Of a stretch of DNA of 64,000 nucleotides, positions 50,927 to 64,000 are shown piece by piece. A model generated the notes under the pieces. That model saw only the letters and a list, made by a program, of their open reading frames with translations, was not told the DNA's origin and made no database searches. The stretch lies in the NCBI RefSeq assembly GCF_030549615.1, contig NZ_CP130832.1, positions 62,001-126,000 on the forward strand, given 5' to 3'. This stretch comes from Stenotrophomonas sp. 610A2 (lineage in GTDB: Bacteria > Pseudomonadota > Gammaproteobacteria > Xanthomonadales > Xanthomonadaceae). The position numbers and the translations under genes are program-made. Positions within the stretch are counted from its first letter, which is position 1. Every line of letters starts with the position of its first letter.

Positions 50927-51718
50927 ATGGTTAGTCTGTTCCGCCGCCTTGTTACACCTGCCGCGCCGGTGATCCAGCGCGACACGGTGCGCCTGCGCCT
51001 GGACGATGCCGAGATCGAAGTGCTGCGCGTGCGTGATCCGCGCGCACGTCGGCTCAAGCTCAGCGTGGACGAACGCGGAGCACGGCTGACCATGCCGCTG
51101 CGTGCAAGCCTGGTGTCCGGCGAGCGTTTCCTGCAGGCCAACCGGCAATGGTTGCAGCAGCAGCTGGCGCGGCTGGGCGGTGATGGTTTGCTGGCGCCGG
51201 CGCTGCGTCTGCGCGAACCCGGTGTGCTGCCGTTGCGCGGTGAGTTGTTGCCGGTGCAATGGCAGGAAGGGCGGTTTACCCGCATCGAGGCCGATGCGGG
51301 TGTAGTGACGATCCAGCTGCCGGCACGTGCAGGGGAACCGGCGTTGCGGCGCGCGCTGCGGGAGTTCTATGAAGTGCAGGTGCGGGCCGATGTTGGGCAG
51401 TGGCTGCCGCGCTATCTGCCGGGCCTGGCGCGGGCGCCGTCACGATTGCGGCCCAAGGTGATGTCCTCGCAGTGGGGTTCGCTGGCGCCGGACGGTTCGA
51501 TGGCTTTGGATCTGGCGCTGGTATTGGCGCGACCGTCGGCGTTTGAGTACGTGCTGGTGCACGAATTGTGTCACTTGTTGCAGGCCAACCACTCGCCGGC
51601 GTTCTGGGCGGAAGTGGAAGCGCGTTTTCCCGAGTGGCGTGATGAGCGTGATTACCTGCGTGAGGAAGGCCGCAGGTTGAAGAGCACCTTGCATCAGCTG
51701 CTGCGCGCGCAGGGCTGA
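50927..51718 (+). CDS. YgjP-type zinc metalloprotease
   Basis: 263 residues. The zinc motif HELCHLLQANHSPAFW has HExxH followed by a third His, as in M48-related YgjP/SprT-like proteins. The upstream part (RRLKLSVDERGARLTMP) is the YgjP N-terminal domain. Cytosolic; substrate unknown. It starts 54 bases after rdgC, across the hairpin. Confidence 0.85.
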   Translation: MVSLFRRLVTPAAPVIQRDTVRLRLDDAEIEVLRVRDPRARRLKLSVDERGARLTMPLRASLVSGERFLQANRQWLQQQLARLGGDGLLAPALRLREPGVLPLRGELLPVQWQEGRFTRIEADAGVVTIQLPARAGEPALRRALREFYEVQVRADVGQWLPRYLPGLARAPSRLRPKVMSSQWGSLAPDGSMALDLALVLARPSAFEYVLVHELCHLLQANHSPAFWAEVEARFPEWRDERDYLREEGRRLKSTLHQLLRAQG

Positions 51719-52340
51719 AGCCAAAGCAGGCCACTGTAGTGCCGAGCCATGCTCGGCAGGGGCCTTGCCGGCAAGATCAAAAGCGTCCCCTCATCCCAAC
51801 CCTCGCTCCGCGCCCCGGCCCTTGCGCTGGCGCAAAGGCGTTCAACGGGCAGCGAACCTATGGTTCGCAAGCTGCCCTTCTCACCCCGCAAGCGGGAGAA
51901 GGGCTAAGGCAACGGTAACGGCAAAAACCAAAAGCCAAAGCAGGCCACTGTAGTGCCGAGCCATGCTCGGCAGGGGGCCTTGCCGGCAAGATCAAAAGCC
52001 TCCCCTCATCCCAACCCTCGCTCCGCGCCCCGGCCCTTGCGCTGGCGCAAAGGCGTTCAACGGGCAGCGAACCTATGGTTCGCAAGCTGCCCTTCTCACC
52101 CCGCAAGCGGGAGAAGGGCTAAGGCAACGGCAACGGCAACGGCAAAAGCAACGGCAAGAGCAACGGCAAGAGCCAAGAGCCAAGAGCCAAGAGCACCCCT
52201 CCCCAACCCTCCCCTTGCCTGAGGCAAAGGGAGGGAGAACAGCAGGTGCTGCAGGCATCGAGAGGGCCGCCAAGTGCACGATCCGTCCCCTCCCTTTGCC
52301 GTAGGCAAGGGGAGGGCTAGGGAGGGGTGCTTCTGCTTTG
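51718..52340. repeat. 214-bp direct duplication, followed by hexamer-like and REP repeats
   Basis: Bases from 51718 to about 51929 and from 51932 to about 52134 are near-identical with a period of 214. Each copy holds a SMAG (51736 and 51950), a CCCCTCATCCC block, a GGCGCAAAGGCG hairpin and a CTTCTCACCCC end. The second copy runs into short tandem units, (GGCAAC)n then (AGCCAAG)n at about 52122-52195. CCCTCCCTTTGCC-family blocks follow at about 52195-52230 and 52288-52335, and (AACAGC)n at about 52380-52400. The 686-base gap contains no gene I can support. Confidence 0.85.
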
Positions 52341-52404
52341 CTTTTGCTTCTGTGTTTACGTCTGTTTTTCTGCAACAACCGCAACAGCAACAGCAACAGC
52401 AACC

Positions 52405-54561
52405 TCACCCAACCCGGCGTATCACCTCAGCCCCACCACCAGCCGAATAACGAAACACCGAAACCGCCTCCGCCAACGCATTCGCCTGCTGCTCCATCGA
52501 ACGCGCAGCCGCACTGGCCTCCTCAACCAGGGCAGCATTCTGCTGGGTGGTTTCATCCATCTGCACGACGGTGTGATTGACCTGTTCAATGCCGACTGAC
52601 TGCTCCTGCGATGCCAAGGCAATCCGCGCGACGATATCGCTGACCTGCTGCACCGAGTCGACGATCTCACCCATGGTGCTGCCCGCCTGCGCAACCAGCG
52701 CGGCGCCATCATCGACCTTGCTCATCGAGTCGCCAATCAGCTCCTTGATCTCGCGTGCGGCGGTTGCCGAGCGCTGCGCCAGGCTGCGCACTTCCGAGGC
52801 CACTACTGCGAAGCCGCGGCCCTGGTCACCGGCACGCGCGGCTTCCACTGCCGCATTCAAAGCGAGGATGTTGGTCTGGAAGGCGATGCCATCGATCACG
52901 CCGATGATCTCGGCAATGCGCTTGGACGAGAGCTCGATCGCGCGCATCGTCGCCACCACCTGCCCAACCACATCGCCGCCGCGTGCGGCGACATCAGCCG
53001 CACCCACTGCCAGCTGATTGGCCTGGCGGGCCGAGGCCGCGTTCTCACGAACGGTCGACGTCAGCTCCTCCATCGATGCTGCGGTTTCTTCCAGGTTGGC
53101 GGCCTGCTGCTCGGTGCGGCGCGATAGATCGTCATTGCCAGCCGCCAGCTCGTGCGCGGCGCTGTTGATCGCCAACGAGCACTGTTTGATCTGGCCGACA
53201 ATGCCGGTCAGGCGTTCGGCGGTGAGGTTGGCATCGATCTTCATCGCCTCGAAGTCGCCTGCGTAGTCACCTTGGACGCGGTGGTCCAGGTCACCGGCGG
53301 CCAATGCGGACAGCATCGTGCGCAGTTCACCGGTGGTGGTGGCTACCACTTCCAGCAACTGGTTGATGCCGGTGGTAAGTGTCTGGATGAAGCCGGCCTC
53401 GCTTACAGACTGCAAGCGCTGGTCGAGTGCGCCGGCCGAGGCGGCGGCGACGATGTCGGCCACGCTGTTTTCCAGCAGCAGCTCCTGGGTGCGGTCGTGC
53501 CATTCCACCGCGAAGCCGCTGCGGCTGCCGTCGGTGTTGAATACCGGTGTCACCACCTGGCTGAAGTGCACCGGGCCGATCCTGATCTGGCCGTTGTGCA
53601 CCTTCTGCAGCTGATCCAGCATGCCGCGGATGCGCTCCGGATTGGCGTGGAAGCGATGGATGCTGCTGCCGACCAGGGTGTCGACGTTGAAGTCCGGGAA
53701 GGCTTTGCGCAGTGTTTCCTGCTGGTTGCGCAGCAGCGCGACCACCGAGCGGTTCACGTAGCGGATGATGTGCTCGTTGTCGGCGATCATCATGCCGGTG
53801 CGCGATGCATCCAGCGATGCGCGGATCTGGCTGTTCTCGTGATGCAGCGCTGCGTCCTGCTGCTGCCTTTGTGCGAGCTTGGCGCGCATCTGGAGCACGC
53901 TATCGGCAAGGCTGCCGGCCGCGACGCGGTGAACGTCGCCGATGGCGTCGCTTTCTTCGCCGTTGGCAATTGCATCAAGCATCGTGCGCAGCCGCGCGGG
54001 TGCCGCGCCAAGGGCGAGAATCTGGCGGTGCAGCTGCACTGCCATCACGCTGATGAAGGCTGCCTCCACCACGACATACAGGATATGCAGCATCACCATA
54101 TCGAAGCCGCTGCCCTGTGCGAAGGCGCGCACCGGCAGCCCGCGTGCCTGCAGCCAATGGAAGACCAGGTGATGGACGCTGATGGCTGCGGCGGCGACCA
54201 CCACTGGTACCCAATCGCGGTAGTACAGCAGCAACGCGAGTACGACGAACACGCCAAAGTGCGCTTGCGCAGCGCCACCGGCCTGCTGGATGGTGGCGGC
54301 GACCAATGCCATCAACGCCAAGGCAACGGTTACCCGGCTGCGCAGGCTGCCCGGCGCCAGTTTGATCTGCACCGCCATCACAACCAGCGCAGGCACGCTG
54401 ACGGCGAGCAACGGCAGCCATTGGCCCGACCACACTGCCAGCGTCAATGACGCCAGGCCGAGGATCAGGCCGAAGTACAGGAACAGGCGGTCCGCCGCGC
54501 AGGCCAGCTGCGTGTAATAGGCATCGGGAGGTTGCAGCGTGGTATGGCGACGGGTGGACAT
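52405..54561 (-). CDS. Methyl-accepting chemotaxis protein without periplasmic sensor
   Basis: 718 residues. About six hydrophobic segments fill residues 20-175 with hardly any periplasmic loop. A PAS domain follows ([24 protein letters not shown] to about 360), then a HAMP-like part ([28 protein letters not shown]). The signalling domain has the hairpin tip [28 protein letters not shown]. No C-terminal NWETF pentapeptide. Probably an energy- or membrane-sensing receptor. No che genes are adjacent, though a CheR-type gene lies at the window's end. Confidence 0.93.
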   Translation of the reverse strand: MSTRRHTTLQPPDAYYTQLACAADRLFLYFGLILGLASLTLAVWSGQWLPLLAVSVPALVVMAVQIKLAPGSLRSRVTVALALMALVAATIQQAGGAAQAHFGVFVVLALLLYYRDWVPVVVAAAAISVHHLVFHWLQARGLPVRAFAQGSGFDMVMLHILYVVVEAAFISVMAVQLHRQILALGAAPARLRTMLDAIANGEESDAIGDVHRVAAGSLADSVLQMRAKLAQRQQQDAALHHENSQIRASLDASRTGMMIADNEHIIRYVNRSVVALLRNQQETLRKAFPDFNVDTLVGSSIHRFHANPERIRGMLDQLQKVHNGQIRIGPVHFSQVVTPVFNTDGSRSGFAVEWHDRTQELLLENSVADIVAAASAGALDQRLQSVSEAGFIQTLTTGINQLLEVVATTTGELRTMLSALAAGDLDHRVQGDYAGDFEAMKIDANLTAERLTGIVGQIKQCSLAINSAAHELAAGNDDLSRRTEQQAANLEETAASMEELTSTVRENAASARQANQLAVGAADVAARGGDVVGQVVATMRAIELSSKRIAEIIGVIDGIAFQTNILALNAAVEAARAGDQGRGFAVVASEVRSLAQRSATAAREIKELIGDSMSKVDDGAALVAQAGSTMGEIVDSVQQVSDIVARIALASQEQSVGIEQVNHTVVQMDETTQQNAALVEEASAAARSMEQQANALAEAVSVFRYSAGGGAEVIRRVG

Positions 54562-54574
54562 CGGGAACTCCTGT

Positions 54575-54832
54575 TCAACAGGAACAGCGGGGAAGGGAAA
54601 AGGAAAGCAAGCGTTGCAGGCAGACGCAGGCGGGTGCGTTCATCCGGATCGTCTGCGGTGTGTCGATCGCGGGCTGCCGTGGCTGCGTGCACAGCCCCTC
54701 CAATAGCGCGGCCCTCGTCGACACCTCAGCAGCGTGCGCTGGCTGGGCGAGACGAGTCATGGTCCAACCCATACAGGCGAGCAGGACCAGCCCGGGGATG
54801 ACAGCGGGCCGTAGGGCAGGGCGGGGGAGCAT
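54575..54832 (-). CDS. Possible small exported protein upstream of the chemoreceptor
   Basis: 85 codons, with a hydrophobic start ([16 protein letters not shown]) and an AHA signal-cleavage-like site. It ends 13 bases before the chemoreceptor start with PRCSC. No clear ribosome-binding site and no recognised family. It may be chance coding. The 393-base gap around it (54562-54954) shows nothing else firm. Confidence 0.25.
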   Translation of the reverse strand: MLPRPALRPAVIPGLVLLACMGWTMTRLAQPAHAAEVSTRAALLEGLCTQPRQPAIDTPQTIRMNAPACVCLQRLLSFSLPRCSC

Positions 54833-54954
54833 GCGATGGTGGGGCGCGCAGCGCCCGTTGCGGGGCTGCGGGACATCTTCTCGATTACGGCAATACCTGC
54901 GTTATCGGCCGCCGCGGGTACTACTGAACCCGAACTCGAAACTATCGGGTCTTC

Positions 54955-55818
54955 TCAGCCAGCGTCGGGCAAGGCCGCGATGAAGTCGCGGATGATCGCA
55001 GCGACTGCTTCCGGGTCGTCCATGTGCACATGATGGTGGCCGGGCAGGGTGTGCAGGCGGCCATCGGGCAGCAGTGCGGCGCGTTGGCTGCGTTCCGGCT
55101 CCGGGAAATAGGCCTGCGCCGGCGTGGCGTAGATCACCTGCACCGGGCACAGGATAGCGCTGACCACATCGCAGACCTGTTCTTCGGTCATGCGTACCGC
55201 AGTGGGCAGCATCAGGCGCGGATCGCTGCGCCAGCTCCAGCCGCCCTCGACGGGTTTGACCCCGCGTTCGATCAACAGGCGCGCCGAGGCCTCGCTGAGC
55301 TGGTTGACCATCATCCGTGCGCGTACCGGCGCGCTCAGGTCGGGGAATACCCGCAGCTGCTTGGCGTCCAGCTTCAGCATCGCCTCCACATAAGTACGCA
55401 GGCGCTGCACGGTCTCACCGGCCGGGGCGGTCAGTCCGCCCAGTGCCTCGATCGACACCAATGCCTGCACGCGCTCACCGGCCACGGCGGCGATCAGGCT
55501 GGCAATCGCCGCGCCCATTGAATGGCCGAGCAATACGAAACGGTCCCAGCCCAACGCATCGGCGATGGCCAGGGTCTGCACGATGGCGTGCGGCGTGGTG
55601 TACGGCGTGGTCAGCGGCAGGTGGTCGCTATAACCATGACCGGGCAGGTCGACCATTGCCAGGTCCAGCGTCGGCAGCTGTGCGGCCAGCGGCAGGAAGC
55701 TGGCCGCGTTGTCGAGCCAGCCATGCAGGGCGAGGACTTTCAGACCATCCGGATTGCCTGCGCGCAGGCCGGCGACGCGGATGCCATCAAGTTGCAGTTC
55801 AAACGGCGTTGCATTCAT
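54955..55818 (-). CDS. Alpha/beta-hydrolase
   Basis: 287 residues from the ATG at 55818, which overlaps the hemH stop. The nucleophile is in GHSMGAA, the oxyanion strand is [13 protein letters not shown], and the catalytic His is in [10 protein letters not shown]. The cap domain sits at about 125-200. Esterase- or lipase-like; substrate unknown. Coupled to hemH by the overlap. Confidence 0.88.
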   Translation of the reverse strand: MNATPFELQLDGIRVAGLRAGNPDGLKVLALHGWLDNAASFLPLAAQLPTLDLAMVDLPGHGYSDHLPLTTPYTTPHAIVQTLAIADALGWDRFVLLGHSMGAAIASLIAAVAGERVQALVSIEALGGLTAPAGETVQRLRTYVEAMLKLDAKQLRVFPDLSAPVRARMMVNQLSEASARLLIERGVKPVEGGWSWRSDPRLMLPTAVRMTEEQVCDVVSAILCPVQVIYATPAQAYFPEPERSQRAALLPDGRLHTLPGHHHVHMDDPEAVAAIIRDFIAALPDAG

Positions 55819-56777
55819 GCCGGTTGCGCCGCCGCCAATGCTGCCAACGCGCTGGCGTGGGCGGTGCTGTCGTTGAGGCAGGGGATATAACGCATGCGTG
55901 CGCCACGTGCGGCCAGGGTTTCGGTGAAACCCATCTGCACCTCTTCCAGGGTTTCCAGGCAGTCGGTGGCAAAGCCCGGGCAGACCACGTCCAGCGTCTT
56001 GATGCCGCTTTCGGCCAGTTCCCAAAGCCGCGGCTCGGCGTAGGGCTGCAGCCAGCGTTCGCGGCCGAATCGCGATTGGTAGGCAAGTTCCCATTCGTCG
56101 TTGGCCAGGCCGAGGGCTGCGGCAATGGCCTTGGCACTGGCTTCGCAACGCTGCGGATAGGGGTCGCCGGCATCGGCCAGGCGCTGCGGGATGCCGTGGA
56201 AGGAGAACACCAGCTTGCCGCCGCGGCCATGTTCGGCCCAGTAATCGGCAATGGAGGCGGCGACTGCGGCAACCCAGGCCGGGTCATCGGCGTAGTCGCG
56301 GATGATCTGCACCGTCACCTTGGGGTTGCGTGCCTGCCATTGCTGCACGCGGTCTTCGATGGAGGCGGTGGTGGTGGTCGAGTACTGCGGATACAGCGGC
56401 AGCACCACGATCCGCTGCACGCCTTCGGCAGCCAGGGAATCAAGCGCCGACAGCATGGTCGGTTCGCCGTAGCGCATGGCTTCGCGCACCCGCCATTGCG
56501 GCAGCTGCTGCTGCATGGCCTTGGCCAGGCGATGTGTGTAGACCGCCAGCGGCGAGCCTTCGGGCAGCCACACCTGCGCGTACTTGTGTGCCGAGCGACC
56601 GCTGCGCAGCGGCAGGATCAGCCCATGCAGCAGCGGCTTCCAGAGGAAAGCCGGGATCGAGACCACGCGTGGGTCGCTGAGGAATTCCGCCAGATAGCGC
56701 CGCACCGCGGGAGCAGTGGGGGTTTCGGGCGTGCCTAGATTGACCGCGAGCAACGCGGTGGAGGGGGCGTTGGACAT
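55815..56777 (-). CDS. hemH: Ferrochelatase
   Basis: 320 residues from the ATG at 56777. The conserved His is in FSFHGIPQR, the [13 protein letters not shown] loop is intact, and the [14 protein letters not shown] stretch holds the catalytic Glu. It inserts Fe(II) into protoporphyrin IX, the last step of haem synthesis. Co-transcribed with the alpha/beta-hydrolase. Confidence 0.96.
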   Translation of the reverse strand: MSNAPSTALLAVNLGTPETPTAPAVRRYLAEFLSDPRVVSIPAFLWKPLLHGLILPLRSGRSAHKYAQVWLPEGSPLAVYTHRLAKAMQQQLPQWRVREAMRYGEPTMLSALDSLAAEGVQRIVVLPLYPQYSTTTTASIEDRVQQWQARNPKVTVQIIRDYADDPAWVAAVAASIADYWAEHGRGGKLVFSFHGIPQRLADAGDPYPQRCEASAKAIAAALGLANDEWELAYQSRFGRERWLQPYAEPRLWELAESGIKTLDVVCPGFATDCLETLEEVQMGFTETLAARGARMRYIPCLNDSTAHASALAALAAAQPA

Positions 56778-56827
56778 CCGGCCATTTTCGCAGGTATGGG
56801 CGGAGAAGGGAGCGCTGCGGGTTTGGT

Positions 56828-56895
56828 GTAGTGCCGAGCCATGCTCGGCAGAAGCTTTACTAGTAACGCCCCTGCCGAGCATGGCTCGGCACTAC
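56828..56895. repeat. Head-to-head SMAG pair
   Basis: A SMAG at 56828-56850 and its inverse at 56873-56895, 22 bases apart, together able to fold into one long hairpin. Between the divergent hemH and SYLF genes. Confidence 0.85.
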
Positions 56896-56985
56896 AGACG
56901 CTCCCGCTCACCACCTATTCATAGCCGCGCTACTAATTTCAGGCACTTGCGCTATCTTTCTATGCATCGACCTACGGAGTTACCC

Positions 56986-57891
56986 ATGCGCCGCCTGCCG
57001 TGCCTCGTTCTGCTGCTGTCCGCGAGCCTGTTGTCCGCCACTGCTGTCGCTGGTCCGCAGGAAGATCAACGTGCCCGCAATGCGGTGCGTGTCCTCAATG
57101 AAATCCAGGACATCCCCGAGCAGGCGATTCCGGACAAGTTGCTGGATGAAGGCCGCGCCATCATCGTCATTCCGGACACGATCAAGGCCGGCCTGGTGCT
57201 GGGCGGACGACGCGGCCATGGCCTGATGTCGGTGAAAACGGCAGATGGCAGCTGGTCCAACCCCGTATTCATCAAGCTCACCGGCGGCAGCATCGGCTTC
57301 CAGGCCGGGGTGCAGTCTTCGGACGTGATCCTGGTGTTCCGCAATGACCGCAGCCTGGACAACATCGTCAACGGCAAGTTCACCCTCGGCGCAGATGCCG
57401 GCGTCGCTGCTGGCCCGGTTGGCCGCAGCGCTGCCGCCGCCACCGATGGCCAGCTGAAGGCTGAGATCTGGTCGTGGTCGCGTGCCCGCGGCCTGTTTGC
57501 TGGCGTGGCGCTGGATGGCGCGGCACTGCAGATCGACGATGCCGCCAACCTGGACGCCTACGGCCAGAACACCACGCCGCGGATGATCCTGGAGGGTCGC
57601 CTGAATACTGCGCCGTCGTCGGACGTGGTGTCCTTCCGTGATCGTCTGGAAGAGTCCACCTACGCCGCGCGTGAAAAGCGCGGCACCCAGGGCAGCGCCG
57701 CTCCGCTGGCTTCGGCCGCACCGCGCAGCAATGCGGTAAGCGTGCAGGCACCGGCCAACAACGCCACCGGCAGCGACACCGCGACCACCGCACCGTTGCA
57801 GCAGGCGACGACTGAACCGGCACCGCAGCAGGGTTTCCAGCCGGTTTCCGAGGGCGAAATCCGCACCGAAAGCCTGGACGGCGGCAACTGA
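56986..57891 (+). CDS. SYLF (YSC84) domain lipid-binding protein, exported
   Basis: 301 residues from the ATG at 56986, with GGAG seven bases upstream; the alternative at 56962 adds eight residues. Signal peptide (VLLLSASLLSATAVAG). The SYLF domain spans about 25-215 (AIIVIPDTIKAGLVLGGRRGHGLM, GSIGFQAGVQSSDVILVF). A low-complexity tail rich in Ala, Thr and Gln follows (about 235-301). Binds phosphoinositide-like lipids in eukaryotes; bacterial role unclear. 74 bases before tatA, with no terminator seen. Confidence 0.88.
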   Translation: MRRLPCLVLLLSASLLSATAVAGPQEDQRARNAVRVLNEIQDIPEQAIPDKLLDEGRAIIVIPDTIKAGLVLGGRRGHGLMSVKTADGSWSNPVFIKLTGGSIGFQAGVQSSDVILVFRNDRSLDNIVNGKFTLGADAGVAAGPVGRSAAAATDGQLKAEIWSWSRARGLFAGVALDGAALQIDDAANLDAYGQNTTPRMILEGRLNTAPSSDVVSFRDRLEESTYAAREKRGTQGSAAPLASAAPRSNAVSVQAPANNATGSDTATTAPLQQATTEPAPQQGFQPVSEGEIRTESLDGGN

Positions 57892-57965
57892 CCTTTGGCA
57901 TAGCGATCAGCTAATACCTAGTGCGCTATGCTCAACAACCTACACACAGATAACGCGAGCAGATC

Positions 57966-58193
57966 ATGGGCAGTTTCAGCATCTGGCACTGGTTGGTCGT
58001 GCTGGTCATCGTGCTGCTGGTGTTTGGCACCAAGCGGTTGACGAGCGGCGCCAAGGATCTGGGCAGTGCGGTCAAAGAGTTCAAGAAGGGCATGCGTGAC
58101 GAGGACAAGCCGGCTGCACAGCTGGGCGACGAATCGCGCGATGCCGACAAGAGCGCCGAGAAGCAGGCCGAGCACGACCGCGACGCGCGCTGA
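57966..58193 (+). CDS. tatA: Sec-independent translocase subunit TatA
   Basis: 75 residues. One N-terminal membrane helix ([15 protein letters not shown]), the hinge and FKKGM amphipathic helix, and a charged tail. Pore component of twin-arginine export. First of tatABC; the SYLF gene is just upstream. Confidence 0.96.
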   Translation: MGSFSIWHWLVVLVIVLLVFGTKRLTSGAKDLGSAVKEFKKGMRDEDKPAAQLGDESRDADKSAEKQAEHDRDAR

Positions 58194-58208
58194 TCCCGGG
58201 CGCACGAC

Positions 58209-58751
58209 GTGTTTGATATCGGTTTCAGCGAACTGCTGCTGATCGCAGTGGTGGCCTTGGTGGTCCTCGGCCCGGAACGCCTGCCCAAGGCAGCGCGTTT
58301 CGCCGGGCTGTGGGTGCGGCGTGCCCGCAACCAGTGGGATTCGGTCAAGCAGGAACTCGAGCGTGAACTGCACGCCGAAGAGCTCAAGCGCAATCTGCAG
58401 GATGTACGCCAGTCGATGCAGCAGGCCGAGGCCGGGCTGCGCGACCAGGCCGATGTGGTGCGCAGCGAGGCCGATGCCTTCAAGCGTGAAGTGGAGCTGC
58501 CTGAATCGGCCGCCGAGCGGGTGATCGAGCCACGTCCCATCGAACCACGCCCGGTGTCCTCTGCCGAAACCCCGGAAGTGACGGCGCCGGCGACGGAGCA
58601 GCTGTCCCTGCTGGAACCCGGCCCCGCTGAACCGGCTGCCGTGCCTGCCAACGAGGCCGGCATCGATCCCACGTTCAACCGCAGCATTCCGCTGGCTGAT
58701 GTACCCGCCGCGGCCGAGCCGGTACCGCCCAGCCAGGAGCGGACGCCATGA
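58209..58751 (+). CDS. tatB: Sec-independent translocase subunit TatB
   Basis: 180 residues from a GTG at 58209, placed because it gives FDIGFSELLLIAVVALVVLGPERLP. Membrane helix, amphipathic helix (LWVRRARNQWDSVKQEL), then an acidic, Pro- and Ala-rich tail. It receives signal peptides with TatC. Overlaps tatC by 4 bases. Confidence 0.95.
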   Translation: MFDIGFSELLLIAVVALVVLGPERLPKAARFAGLWVRRARNQWDSVKQELERELHAEELKRNLQDVRQSMQQAEAGLRDQADVVRSEADAFKREVELPESAAERVIEPRPIEPRPVSSAETPEVTAPATEQLSLLEPGPAEPAAVPANEAGIDPTFNRSIPLADVPAAAEPVPPSQERTP

Positions 58752-59494
58752 GCGCGGACTTCAACGAAAGCAGCCTGATCGAGCACCTGATCGAGCTGCG
58801 CTCGCGGGTGATGCGCGGGCTGGTGGGGTTGGGCGTCGTGCTGCTGGCGTTGATGCCGTTCTCACGCACCCTGTACACCCATCTGGCCACGCCGCTGATC
58901 TCGCAGCTGCCGGCCGGGCAGTCGATGATTGCCACCAATCCCGCCGGCGCCTTCTTCGCGCCGCTGAAACTGACCTTCTTCGCGGCCTTGTTCGTGGCGG
59001 TGCCATGGCTGCTGTACCAGGCCTGGGCCTTCGTCGCACCGGGCCTGTATGCCCGTGAAAAGCGTCTGGCGGTGCCGCTGCTGGCGTCGGCGGTGGCGCT
59101 GTTCTATATCGGCTGCGCATTCGCCTACTTCCTGGTGCTGCCGGCGGTATTCCACTTCCTGACCACGTTCCGGCCGGAAGTCATTGCCATCACCCCGGAT
59201 GCCAGCGCCTACCTGGATTTCGTGCTGGCGATCTTCTTTGCCTTCGGTGCCAGCTTCGAGCTGCCGGTGGCGATGGTGATCCTGGTCCTGCTCGGCTGGG
59301 TCACGCCGCAGCAGCTGCGTGAAGGCCGCGGTTACGCGATCGTCGGTATCTTTGTGCTGGCGGCGGTGCTGACCCCGCCGGATGTGGTGTCGCAACTGAT
59401 GCTGGCGATCCCCATGTGTTTCCTTTATGAGCTGGGCATACACGCGGCCCGTTGGCTGCAGCCGCGCGACCAGGGCAAGACGGCGGCGCCCTGA
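58748..59494 (+). CDS. tatC: Sec-independent translocase subunit TatC
   Basis: 248 residues with six membrane helices, the N-terminal HLIELRSRVMRG substrate-binding motif and the conserved FAFGASFELPV. Core receptor for twin-arginine signals. OpgD encoded at 32666 is a likely client. Start in an ATGA overlap with tatB. Confidence 0.96.
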   Translation: MSADFNESSLIEHLIELRSRVMRGLVGLGVVLLALMPFSRTLYTHLATPLISQLPAGQSMIATNPAGAFFAPLKLTFFAALFVAVPWLLYQAWAFVAPGLYAREKRLAVPLLASAVALFYIGCAFAYFLVLPAVFHFLTTFRPEVIAITPDASAYLDFVLAIFFAFGASFELPVAMVILVLLGWVTPQQLREGRGYAIVGIFVLAAVLTPPDVVSQLMLAIPMCFLYELGIHAARWLQPRDQGKTAAP

Positions 59495-59593
59495 TTCATC
59501 CGTAGCAGGCGGTTGTCAGCAATCTGCGCTATTTTTCACTGAAAAGAGGCCGCGCGGATTGGCAGGCGTGGTGGTATCCCGGGGGACACCTGC

Positions 59594-63180
<3,587 letters not shown>

Positions 63181-63196
<16 letters not shown>

Positions 63197-64000
63197 GGCC
63201 GCGCACGCTGCAGGCGCAGCGCGATGACATCGACGATATCGAGGTCGATGCCTTCGTCGCGGCGATGTCGCGCCGGCATGGCTATGACTTCACCGGTTAC
63301 GCGCCGTCCTCGTTGAAGCGGCGCGTGCTGGCCTTGGCGCATGCATTGAACCTGCCCAACGTCAGCGAGCTGAGTGCACGCGTTCTGCGTGACGACGACA
63401 TGGTGCCGCAGGTCATCGCCAAGTTGTCGGTGCCGGTGTCGGAGATGTTTCGCAACCCGGCGGTGTTCCGCAAGCTGCGTGACGAGGTGTTCCCGGTCCT
63501 GGCGTCATACCCGCAGATCAATATCTGGCAGGCCGGCTGCGCGCATGGGCAGGAGGTGTATTCGCTGGCCATCCTGCTGAAGGAAGCCGGGCTGTACGAG
63601 CGCTGCCAGATCTACGCCACCGACTTCAGCGATGAAGCCCTGGCCAAGGCGCAGGAAGGCATCTTCCCGATCCGCGATGCGCGGCTGTACTCGGAGAACT
63701 ACCTGGCCGCCGGTGGCCGCCATACGCTGTCCGACTACTACCATGCCCGCTACGACTTCATGAAGCTGGACGAGCGGCTCAAGGAACGCGTCACCTTCGC
63801 CAACCACAACCTGGTCTGCGATGGCGTGTTCACCGAGGCCCAGCTGATCCTGTGCCGCAATGTGCTGATCTATTTCTCCGACGCATTGCAGGATCGGGTG
63901 CTGGGCCTGTTCCGCAACAGCCTGAGCCGCGGCGGCTTCCTCTGCCTGGGCAACCGCGAGTCGATCCGCTTCGCCCCCAGCGCCCGCGACTTCGTGCCGC
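63181..64000 (+). CDS. CheR-type protein methyltransferase (partial, runs off the end)
   Basis: The start ATG at 63181 overlaps the kinase's stop by 16 bases in another frame, and the frame is open to the window's end (273 residues visible). The N-terminal CheR helix bundle is followed by the SAM-binding domain: VSEMFRNPAVF, then AGCAHGQEVYSLAI (the Glu of the usual GEE motif is a Gln here), and LCRNVLIYFSD. It methylates glutamates of a receptor-like protein. CheB-type and further signalling genes are likely to follow outside the window. Confidence 0.92.

Overview
The window is one continuous stretch of high-GC gammaproteobacterial chromosome. It is most likely Stenotrophomonas or a close Xanthomonadaceae relative. 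The main reasons are the gene families present (two TonB-dependent receptors, phhA beside an Lrp-type regulator, YceH, RdgC, OpgD, TatABC) and at least 28 copies of a small palindrome that starts with GTAG. That palindrome matches the SMAG/REP elements known from S. maltophilia. I see no rRNA, tRNA, insertion sequence, prophage or CRISPR array.

Layout. 1-3374: the 3' end of an unidentified gene, a secreted SGNH esterase fused to a cupin, and a divergent LysR regulator/pirin pair. 3682-7802 (minus strand): a four-gene operon coding for a MotA/ZorA-like channel protein with a very long coiled-coil tail, a MotB/ZorB-like OmpA protein and two soluble partners (DUF3348 and DUF2894 types). This is the best candidate for a poorly described system. 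8009-12562: an iron-uptake operon (siderophore receptor, two small membrane proteins, PepSY protein) behind a probable Fur box. 12711-14029: a divergent RcnR-like repressor/DmeF Ni/Co efflux pair sharing an operator. 14192-15930: a NarL-type two-component system. 16913-18418: phhA and its divergent Lrp-type regulator. 18561-21499: a patatin lipoprotein, a membrane protein and an AIM24-type protein. 21673-24000: a second TonB receptor.

24986-37871: a GH18 protein, class A acid phosphatase, lone ABC ATPase, fatty-acid desaturase with an EF-hand protein, MutM, DUF4380 protein, OpgD, thymidine kinase, Rep helicase and a GNAT acetyltransferase. REP clusters separate most of these. 38008-44888: YceH, an e(P4) phosphatase overlapping pyrF, a candidate small RNA, a lipoprotein, PlsB and a small exported protein. 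44917-47338: an unrecognised three-gene exported-protein operon, divergent from a LuxR-type regulator. 48626-52404: a YdcH-type protein, TtcA, RdgC, a YgjP-type metalloprotease and a repeat-filled gap. 52405-59494: a chemoreceptor, an alpha/beta hydrolase overlapping hemH, a SYLF protein and tatABC. 59594-64000: a 1200-residue hybrid histidine kinase overlapping a CheR-type methyltransferase that runs off the end.

Most intergenic space is REP-type repeats of six or more families. Some form tandem arrays, one is a perfect 93-bp palindrome, and several supply the last codons and stop codon of neighbouring genes.
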